Shown piece by piece: positions 1 to 5,417 of a stretch of 6,061 nt of DNA (position 1 is the stretch's first letter; every line of letters begins with the position of its first letter). Under the pieces are notes generated by a model. That model saw only the letters and a list, made by a program, of their open reading frames with translations. It was not told where the DNA came from and did not search any database. Made by a program: the position numbers and the translations under genes. Source of the DNA: Actinomycetes bacterium (GTDB taxonomy: Bacteria > Actinomycetota > Actinomycetes > Actinomycetales > Microbacteriaceae); the NCBI GenBank assembly GCA_023390155.1, contig JAEWDJ010000119.1, positions 1-6,061 of the forward strand, written 5' to 3'.

Positions 1-15
1 AGAGTGTGGGAACTG

Positions 16-1341
16 TCAGATCGAGGAGGGGAGCTCGACCGGGAAGGCGTCCTGGCCGGAGGGGGTCAGGCCCGGGTAGAGCGGGAACGCGGCGGTCAGC
101 GCGTCGACGCGCGAGCGGAGCGCCGCGGTGTCGGCGCCGCCCTGCAGCGCGGTCGCGATGATGTCGGCCACCTCGGTGAACTCGGTGTCGCCGAAGCCGC
201 GGGTCGCGAGGGCCGGGGTGCCGATGCGCAGGCCGGAGGTGACCATCGGCGGGCGCGGGTCGAACGGCACCGCGTTGCGGTTGACCGTGATGCCGACCTC
301 GTGCAGGAGGTCCTCCGCCTGCTGGCCGTCGAGCTCGGAGTTGCGGAGGTCGGCGAGCACGAGGTGCACGTCGGTGCCACCGGTGAGCACGTCGACGCCG
401 GCCGCGCGCGAGTCGTCGCCGGTCAGGCGCGAGGCGAGGATCTGGGCGCCGCGGATGGTGCGGGCCTGGCGGTCCTTGAACTCCTCGGTCGCGGCGAGCT
501 TGAACGCGGTCGCCTTTGCGGCGATCACGTGCATGAGCGGGCCGCCCTGCTGGCCGGGGAAGACGTTCGAGTTGAGCTTCTTCGCGAGGGCGGTGTCGCG
601 GCTGACGATGAAGCCGGAGCGGGGGCCGCCGATGGTCTTGTGCACGGTCGAGCTGACGACGTCCGCGTAGGGCACGGGCGACGGGTGCAGGCCGGCGGCG
701 ACGAGCCCGGCGAAGTGGGCCATGTCGACCCAGAGCGTGGCGCCGACCTCGTCCGCGATCTCGCGGAAGGCGGCGAAGTCGAGGTGGCGGGGGTAGGCCG
801 ACCAGCCCGCGATGATGACCTGCGGCTTGTGCTCGCGGGCCTTGTCGCGCACGACATCCATGTCGACGAGGAACGTCTCGGGGTCGACGCCGTACGACAC
901 GGCGTTGTAGAGCTTGCCCGAGAAGTTGAGCTTCATGCCGTGGGGCAGGTGGCCGCCGTGGGCGAGCTCGAGGCCCAGGATGGTGTCGCCCGGCGTCGCG
1001 ATCGCGGAGAGGACCGCGGCGTTGGCGGAGGCGCCGGAGTGCGGCTGGACGTTGGCGTACTCGGCGCCGAACAGGCTCTTCGCCCGGTCGATCGCCAGCT
1101 GCTCGGCGATGTCGACGTACTCGCAGCCGCCGTAGTAGCGGCGGCCCGGGTAGCCCTCGGCGTACTTGTTGGTGAGGACGGATCCGACCGACTCGAGGAC
1201 GGCGCGCGGCACGAAGTTCTCGGAGGCGATCATCTCGAGGTAGTCGCGCTGGCGGCCGAGCTCGAGCTGGAGCACCTCCGCGATCTCGGGGTCGACCTCC
1301 GCCAGGGGGGCGGTGAAGGTGGAGGGCAGGGTGTCGGTCAC
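16..1341 (-). CDS. glyA: Serine hydroxymethyltransferase (GlyA)
   Basis: This cytoplasmic PLP enzyme interconverts serine plus tetrahydrofolate with glycine plus 5,10-methylene-tetrahydrofolate, and is the main one-carbon entry point. The 441-residue product matches SHMT throughout. It has RYYGGCEYVD (68-77, substrate/PLP-contacting Tyr), HSGASAN (101-107), AHGGHLPHG (127-135, with the His that stacks on PLP), DMAHFAG (206-212, the PLP-pyridine Asp and His), STVHKTIGGPRSG (231-243, with K235 as the Schiff-base lysine), FPGQQGGPLMHV (261-272) and SGLRIGTPA (369-377, R372 binding substrate carboxylate). The length is slightly above the 417 residues of the E. coli enzyme. The frame stays open 57 codons further upstream, but conserved sequence begins only after the GTG at 1341-1339, which has GAAGGAG six bases before it. 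That start is therefore preferred. The gene is divergent from the hexosaminidase. It ends 15 bases from the window edge, so the next gene on this strand (often folD in related genomes) cannot be seen. Confidence 0.97.
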   Translation of the reverse strand: MTDTLPSTFTAPLAEVDPEIAEVLQLELGRQRDYLEMIASENFVPRAVLESVGSVLTNKYAEGYPGRRYYGGCEYVDIAEQLAIDRAKSLFGAEYANVQPHSGASANAAVLSAIATPGDTILGLELAHGGHLPHGMKLNFSGKLYNAVSYGVDPETFLVDMDVVRDKAREHKPQVIIAGWSAYPRHLDFAAFREIADEVGATLWVDMAHFAGLVAAGLHPSPVPYADVVSSTVHKTIGGPRSGFIVSRDTALAKKLNSNVFPGQQGGPLMHVIAAKATAFKLAATEEFKDRQARTIRGAQILASRLTGDDSRAAGVDVLTGGTDVHLVLADLRNSELDGQQAEDLLHEVGITVNRNAVPFDPRPPMVTSGLRIGTPALATRGFGDTEFTEVADIIATALQGGADTAALRSRVDALTAAFPLYPGLTPSGQDAFPVELPSSI

Positions 1342-1347
1342 AACGGG

Positions 1348-1354
1348 CTCCTTC
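1348..1354 (-). promoter_or_regulatory. Ribosome binding site of glyA
   Basis: On the minus strand GAAGGAG is followed by six bases (CCCGTT) and then GTG at 1341-1339. This decides the start codon against the longer in-frame extension to 1512, which carries no SHMT-like sequence. Confidence 0.8.
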
Positions 1355-1436
1355 GGACAGGGATGGACAGTGTACGTATCGACCCAGGCGCGCGGCCGAA
1401 TCCACCCATGCTTTCGAGGTACCGTCGTCGCTCCCC

Positions 1437-1449
1437 GATGGTGACCATC
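1437..1449. repeat. Small perfect inverted repeat, possible operator
   Basis: GATGGT-g-ACCATC forms two perfect 6-bp arms around a single central base. It lies about 95 bp upstream of the glyA start and about 160 bp upstream of the hexosaminidase start, within their shared intergenic region. Its TGGT...ACCA ends recall operators of GntR-type regulators. The one-base centre, however, does not match the four-base centre of the DasR amino-sugar operator (TGGTCTAGACCA). It could be chance in GC-rich DNA. No regulator is assigned. Confidence 0.3.
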
Positions 1450-1504
1450 TGAGCGCCAGTCGCGACGTGGGCAAGCATAGCAAAGCCCGGTGGGAGCAGA
1501 ACCC

Positions 1505-1534
1505 TTGCTCATTAGTAAGGAGGCCTGCGATACT
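1505..1534 (+). promoter_or_regulatory. Candidate sigma-70-type promoter for the hexosaminidase gene
   Basis: TTGCTC (1505-1510) and GATACT (1529-1534) are separated by 18 bases. Each hexamer matches four of six bases of the TTGACA/TATAAT consensus. The stretch includes ATTAGTAA, one of the few AT-rich spots in the window. Transcription would begin near 1541, leaving a leader of about 67 bases before the GTG at 1608. This rests on pattern matching only. No equally good promoter was found for glyA on the opposite strand: TACACT at 1374-1369 is a possible -10 box but lacks a -35 partner at normal spacing. Confidence 0.35.
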
Positions 1535-1596
1535 CGCTGGTGGCCGCCCGGCGGGGTGGACGGATGCGGCCGACACCCGAGGAAGCCAAGTCACGT

Positions 1597-1602
1597 GAGG
1601 AG
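1597..1602 (+). promoter_or_regulatory. Ribosome binding site of the GH20 gene
   Basis: GAGGAG lies five bases (CCTCC) before the GTG at 1608-1610. It supports that GTG as the start. Overlapping frames that begin further upstream lack both a site like this and any family similarity. Confidence 0.75.
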
Positions 1603-1607
1603 CCTCC

Positions 1608-3119
1608 GTGGTCGTACCCCGCCCTGTCGCGCTCGAGAGCACGACCGACGCCCCCTTCGTCCTCGGGCCGACCGCCCGGATCAGCGTCGCCGGCGCCGGA
1701 GCCGAGGCCGTGGCGCTGCTGCTGCGCGACGCGCTGCGCACCGAGTGCTCCCGCGAGCTCGTCGTGGTGCACGAGCCGCCGGAGCACGGCGACATCGCGA
1801 TCGTCGTCGCCGACCACGAGGGACCGGAGGGGCACAGCGCCGAGGGGTACTCGCTCGAGATCGCCGCCGAGGGCGTGCGCGTCGGCGCGGCCACCGCGGC
1901 CGGCGCCTTCCGCGGGGTGCAGACGCTGCGCCAGCTGGTCCCCGCCTCCTGTTCGGGCGATCCGCTGACGATCGACGCCGCCCGCGTCCGCGACTACCCG
2001 CGGTACGCCTACCGCGGCGCCATGCTCGACGTGGCCCGGCACTTCCTCCCCGTGAGCGACGTCGAGCGGTTCATCGACGCGATCGCACTGCTCAAGGTCA
2101 ACCACCTGCACCTGCACCTCACCGACGACCAGGGCTGGCGGATCGAGATCGTCTCCTGGCCCGCCCTCACGCGGATCGGCGGCGCGACGGCCGTCGGCGG
2201 CGGGGCGGGCGGGTTCTACTCGCAGGACGAGTACCGCGGCCTGGTGGAGTACGCGGCCGCCCGGCACATCACGATCGTCCCCGAGATCGACATGCCGGGG
2301 CACACCAACGCGGCGCTCGCGTCATATCCCGAGCTGAACCGCGACGGGGTCGCGCCCGCGGCCTACACCGGCACGGAGGTGGGATTCAGCACCCTGCTCA
2401 CCGACGACGCCACGACCGAGCGCTTCCTCGCCGACGTGGTCCGGGAGGTCGCGGCGCTGACCCCGGGCCCGTACCTGCACATCGGCGGCGACGAGTGCCT
2501 CAGCACGCCGCGGGAGGACTTCCTGCGGTTCATCGAGCACGCCGCCCGCCTGGTCGCCGAGCAGGGCAAGACGCCGGTGGGCTGGCACGAGATGGGCGCC
2601 TGCGACGCCCTCCCGCCGGGCACGGTCGGGCAGTACTGGGACTACCGGACCCCGCGCGGGGCCGCCGCTGACGACCTCCTGTCGTTCGTGCGGCAGGGCG
2701 GCGCGGCCATCCTCTCCCCCGCGGACGTGGCCTACCTCGACATCGTCTACGAGGAGGGCGACGACATCGGGCTCGACTGGGCCGACGGCCCGACCACCCT
2801 CGCCGACGCGCTCGCGTGGGACCCGGCGCGGATCGTCCCCGGGCTGGGCGACGCGCACATCCTCGGCGTGGAGGCGCCGCTGTGGACCGAGACGGTCGAG
2901 ACGATCGAGCAGGCCGAGGAGATGGTGTTCCCCCGCCTCGCCGCGATCGCCGAGATCGGCTGGTCGCCGGCGCCCGCCGACACCGAGCCCGTGGAGGCCG
3001 CCCGCGACCTCCCGGACTTCGCCCGCCGCCTCGCGCGCCTGGCGGAGCACTGGGACGCGTCGGGCACCCGCTACCGTCGCGTGGACGGGGTGCCGTGGCC
3101 GGAGGGCGCGGTCCACTGA
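1608..3119 (+). CDS. Glycoside hydrolase family 20 beta-N-acetylhexosaminidase
   Basis: GH20 enzymes remove terminal beta-linked GlcNAc or GalNAc by substrate-assisted catalysis. The product has 503 residues. An N-terminal GH20b-like alpha/beta domain spans about 4-128, followed by the TIM-barrel from about 131. Visible signatures are YRGAMLDVARHFLPV (135-149, with the sugar-binding Arg at 136), NHLHLHLTDDQGWRIEI (165-181), PEIDMPGHTNAAL (225-237) and HIGGDEC (291-297). In the last of these, D295-E296 is the catalytic pair that orients the acetamido group and protonates the leaving group. Also present are the pocket residues GWHEM (325-329), YWDY (343-346), YLDIVYE (376-382) and GVEAPLWTETV (420-430, with W426 and E428). 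No signal peptide or transmembrane segment is present, so it should act in the cytoplasm on imported chitobiose-like or other GlcNAc-capped oligosaccharides. The kinase and nagA downstream support a role in GlcNAc catabolism. The exact substrate (GlcNAc or GalNAc, chitin- or glycan-derived) cannot be read from the sequence. Confidence 0.95.
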   Translation: MVVPRPVALESTTDAPFVLGPTARISVAGAGAEAVALLLRDALRTECSRELVVVHEPPEHGDIAIVVADHEGPEGHSAEGYSLEIAAEGVRVGAATAAGAFRGVQTLRQLVPASCSGDPLTIDAARVRDYPRYAYRGAMLDVARHFLPVSDVERFIDAIALLKVNHLHLHLTDDQGWRIEIVSWPALTRIGGATAVGGGAGGFYSQDEYRGLVEYAAARHITIVPEIDMPGHTNAALASYPELNRDGVAPAAYTGTEVGFSTLLTDDATTERFLADVVREVAALTPGPYLHIGGDECLSTPREDFLRFIEHAARLVAEQGKTPVGWHEMGACDALPPGTVGQYWDYRTPRGAAADDLLSFVRQGGAAILSPADVAYLDIVYEEGDDIGLDWADGPTTLADALAWDPARIVPGLGDAHILGVEAPLWTETVETIEQAEEMVFPRLAAIAEIGWSPAPADTEPVEAARDLPDFARRLARLAEHWDASGTRYRRVDGVPWPEGAVH

Positions 3120-3138
3120 CCTCGACACACGGCGCGCG

Positions 3139-4380
3139 TCACGGGTAGCCGAGGAACCAGAGCAGGATCAGGGCGACGGGCTGCAATGCCACGCCCGCCA
3201 CGAGCACGATGGAGCGCGCCCGCGGGTTGTGGGTGAGGCCGCGCGCTCCGCCGAGCGGGGCGAGCGGCAGGAGCAGCCGGAACAGGCTCTGCTGCGGCAG
3301 GAAGACCGCCAGCAGGTACAGGCCGTAGCTCGCCGCGTAGGCGACGACCTCGACGCCGAGCGCGCGGACGCCCGGCCTCCGCAGCAGCCACACGAAGCCC
3401 GCGACGGCCGCCACGACGAGCAGCACGCCCGCGATGCCGGCGTACTTCCAGGTGAACAGGAACCACGGGGTGAGCGGGACGAACGAGACGCGCCCGACGA
3501 ACCCGGTCCACCACGACAGCTCGGTCGCCACGTAGGCGTCGGGCGTGCCGGTGATGTGGGAGGCCACGAGCGGCCACGCGAGGCCGGCCGCGGCCGTCGC
3601 GGCACCGGCGACCAGCATCGACACGCGATCGCGGAGGGGGAACGTCGCGCCGCCGCGGCGGTCGCCGATCAGGCGCACGACGAACACGATCGCGAGCGCG
3701 AGCGGGATCGCGAGCGCGCCCGGCTTCGCGAACGACGCCGCCACCGCGAACGGGATGACCAGCCAGTACCGCCGCCGGATCATCGCCAGCAGGGCCCCGA
3801 ACATCAGGAAGAAGAACATGCTCTCCGCGTAGGTGATCTGCAGCACGAAGGAGAGCGGCCCGAAGCAGAAGAACATCGTCGCCCAGAAGGCCGAGACGAT
3901 CCCCCCGCGCGCCCGCACGATCCGGAACAGCAGGAGGCTCGCGCCCGCCCCGAAGAGCGTCGCCACCGCCACGCCGACCGGCGCGAACGGCAGGCCGGTG
4001 AGCAGCATGAGGCCGCGCACCACCAGCGGGTACAGGGGCAGGAACGCCCACGCGTTCTGCTGCACCTCTCCGGCCCCGTCCACCGGCAGCGTGGACGGAT
4101 AGCCGCCGGCGGCGATCCGCTGGTAGAAGGAGCCGTCCCACAGCCCCGAGAAGGTGAAGAAGGTGGGGTCGTGCCGGTAGCTCGCCATCGGCCAGTGCCC
4201 GACCGTCGCCGCGACGAAGAGCGAGAGCAGGAAGACGGTGGTCAGCACCCGCGAGGAGGCGTAGACGATCAGGACCGCGGCCCACCAGGGGAGGTCGCGA
4301 CCCACCAGTCGCACCCGGTCGCCGCGTGCACGTGTCCCGGGACCCGGCGTGGGCGCTGTGCTCGTGATTCCCGCTGACAT
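3139..4380 (-). CDS. Polytopic membrane protein, PIG-V-like (GPI mannosyltransferase II-like) family
   Basis: This 413-residue integral membrane protein has about nine or ten hydrophobic segments, roughly at 33-59, 131-151, 163-181, 184-201, 206-236, 253-272, 315-334, 343-361 and 388-410. A soluble, Pro/Thr-rich N-terminus precedes the first. The loop after the first segment carries LWDGSFYQRIAAGGYP (80-95). Further on are AFLPLYPLV (112-120), YAESMFFFL (184-192) and FAKPGA (217-222). This order recalls the WD..WY..IA..GY, FFPLYP and Y.E..F pattern of the PIG-V-like/mannosyltransferase-2 family and related GT-C-fold polyprenyl-phosphate-sugar transferases. Bacterial members are mostly uncharacterised. 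A role in cell-envelope glycosylation is inference. The ATG at 4380 lies ten bases from a TAGTAT box and has no clear Shine-Dalgarno, so the message may be leaderless. An in-frame GTG at 4314 (residue 23) is an alternative start that would keep all membrane segments. The gene is convergent with the GH20 gene and divergent from the kinase, so it is not in their operon. Confidence 0.8.
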   Translation of the reverse strand: MSAGITSTAPTPGPGTRARGDRVRLVGRDLPWWAAVLIVYASSRVLTTVFLLSLFVAATVGHWPMASYRHDPTFFTFSGLWDGSFYQRIAAGGYPSTLPVDGAGEVQQNAWAFLPLYPLVVRGLMLLTGLPFAPVGVAVATLFGAGASLLLFRIVRARGGIVSAFWATMFFCFGPLSFVLQITYAESMFFFLMFGALLAMIRRRYWLVIPFAVAASFAKPGALAIPLALAIVFVVRLIGDRRGGATFPLRDRVSMLVAGAATAAAGLAWPLVASHITGTPDAYVATELSWWTGFVGRVSFVPLTPWFLFTWKYAGIAGVLLVVAAVAGFVWLLRRPGVRALGVEVVAYAASYGLYLLAVFLPQQSLFRLLLPLAPLGGARGLTHNPRARSIVLVAGVALQPVALILLWFLGYP

Positions 4381-4442
4381 GCTCAGCCGGATACTACCCC
4401 GGCGCGTGCGGGAAGGGACCCGGGTAGTGGGATCCTGTACAG
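4381..4442. promoter_or_regulatory. Compact divergent promoter region with inverted repeat
   Basis: These 62 bases must hold the promoters of both the membrane protein (minus) and the kinase-nagA pair (plus). ACTACCC (4393-4399) and GGGTAGT (4422-4428) form a perfect 7-bp inverted repeat separated by 22 bases. On the minus strand the left arm is part of TAGTAT (4396-4391), a -10-like box ten bases before the ATG. On the plus strand the right arm is part of TAGTGG (4425-4430), twelve bases before the GTG. Neither has a recognisable -35 hexamer. An 8-bp palindrome, CTGTACAG (4435-4442), abuts the kinase start. The close spacing suggests leaderless or near-leaderless transcripts, or an activator- or repressor-controlled site. 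Neither start has a strong Shine-Dalgarno. Confidence 0.4.
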
Positions 4443-5417
4443 GTGAACACGCTCCCCTCCCCGTCCCCGGCTCCCCTCGGCCCCGGCGAGCCCGTCCTCG
4501 CCGTCGACGTAGGCGGGACGGACATGAAGGCGGCGCTCGTCGACGCCGAGGGGCGCATCGTCGACATCGTGCGCCGGCCGACCCCGCACGACGGGCACCG
4601 CACGGCCGAGGCGATCGTGGCCGAGCTCGTCGGCATCGCGGAGGCGTTCCGGGTCTCGCATCCCGAGCTGGCGCCGGCGGCCCTCGGCCTGCTGGTGCCC
4701 GGGCACGTGGACGACGAGCGTGGCGTCGGGGTCTTCGCCGAGAACCTCGGCTGGCGCGACTTCCCGTTCCGCGACCGCGCGGAGGAGGCGCTCGGCATCC
4801 CGGTGTCGTTCAGCCACGACGTGCGCGGCGCCGGCGAGGCGGAGAAGCGGCTGGGGGCCGCGGCGCCCTACCGCGACGTGGTCGTGATGGCCGTCGGGAC
4901 GGGCATCGCCGGCGCGATCTTCCTCGACGGCCGCCTGCTGGTCGGCGGCGGCCTCGTGGGCGAGATGGGCCACTCCCGGGTCGCCGACGGTCCCGTGTGC
5001 GCCTGCGGCGGCGTCGGCTGCCTGGAGGCGGTGGCGTCGGCCGCGTCGATCGCGCGCCGCTACAACACGGTGACGGGTGCCGACGTCCCGGGCGCACGGG
5101 AGGTGCTGGAGCGGGCGCAGGCCGGCGACGCCGAGGCCCTCGCCGTCTGGGAGAGCGCCCTCGACGCGCTCGCCCTCGACCTCTCGCACACCGTCGCCCT
5201 GCTCTCCCCCGAGGCCATCGTCATCGGCGGCGGCCTCTCCCAGGCCGGCGACGCGCTCTTCGTGCCGCTGGCCGAGCGGCTCGACCGCATCCTCACCTTC
5301 CAGCGCCGGCCCGTTCTGCTGCGCGCAAGCATCGGCGAGAACGCGGGCGTCATCGGTGCGGCCCTGCGGGCGCGCGATCTGCTCGCCGCGAGGCCGACGG
5401 TATCGTCGATCCGGTGA
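4443..5417 (+). CDS. ROK-family sugar kinase, probably acting on N-acetylglucosamine
   Basis: ROK kinases transfer phosphate from ATP to the 6-hydroxyl of glucose, GlcNAc, ManNAc and related sugars in the cytoplasm. The 324-residue product has VDVGGTDMKAAL (21-32, phosphate-binding loop), SHDVRGAG (124-131, with D126 at the catalytic-base position), AVGTGIAGAIF (150-160, second phosphate motif), GEMGH (173-177), CACGGVGCLE (186-195) and IVIGGGL (259-265). H177, C186, C188 and C193 would form the structural zinc site. There is no helix-turn-helix N-terminus, so it is an enzyme and not a ROK repressor. The GTG start leaves about 17 residues before the core and no better start is visible. Its stop overlaps nagA by four bases, and that coupling is the main argument for GlcNAc as substrate. 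Glucokinase or ManNAc kinase activity cannot be excluded. The common Asn before the catalytic Asp is His here. Confidence 0.9.
   Translation: MNTLPSPSPAPLGPGEPVLAVDVGGTDMKAALVDAEGRIVDIVRRPTPHDGHRTAEAIVAELVGIAEAFRVSHPELAPAALGLLVPGHVDDERGVGVFAENLGWRDFPFRDRAEEALGIPVSFSHDVRGAGEAEKRLGAAAPYRDVVVMAVGTGIAGAIFLDGRLLVGGGLVGEMGHSRVADGPVCACGGVGCLEAVASAASIARRYNTVTGADVPGAREVLERAQAGDAEALAVWESALDALALDLSHTVALLSPEAIVIGGGLSQAGDALFVPLAERLDRILTFQRRPVLLRASIGENAGVIGAALRARDLLAARPTVSSIR

Noticed and set aside
1342..1440. A possible glycine or folate riboswitch in the glyA leader, suggested by CCGAAGGAG near the start and GGGGAG further upstream.
   Set aside because: The CCGAAGGAG is explained by the ribosome site, and the paired core elements and stems of known glycine or tetrahydrofolate riboswitches could not be assembled from this stretch.
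4..1452. A 482-codon open frame on the plus strand opposite glyA.
   Set aside because: It is an antisense shadow of glyA caused by high third-position GC. Its product is low-complexity (Arg, Gly, Glu, Val, Ala) and matches no family, whereas the minus-strand frame is unmistakably SHMT.
1494..1510. A short stem GAGCA/TGCTC overlapping the candidate -35 box, as a terminator or operator.
   Set aside because: Five base pairs with a seven-base loop and no T-run is too weak to call in GC-rich DNA.
1535..1607. A DasR-type operator (TGGTCTAGACCA-like) upstream of the hexosaminidase, expected for amino-sugar genes.
   Set aside because: Neither this leader nor the 4381-4442 region contains a recognisable match. 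The nearest, CTGGTGGCCG, lacks the ACCA half.
1490..2671. A 393-codon plus-strand frame overlapping the GH20 gene, and minus-strand frames across 1512-3128.
   Set aside because: The products are rich in Arg/Pro/Gly/Ala without domain signatures. They overlap fully with the convincing GH20 coding frame.
3071..4377. Long frames overlapping the membrane protein on both strands (minus 3071-4285, plus 3229-4377).
   Set aside because: Both are charged, Arg-rich shadows. Only the 3139-4380 frame shows regular hydrophobic segments and family motifs.
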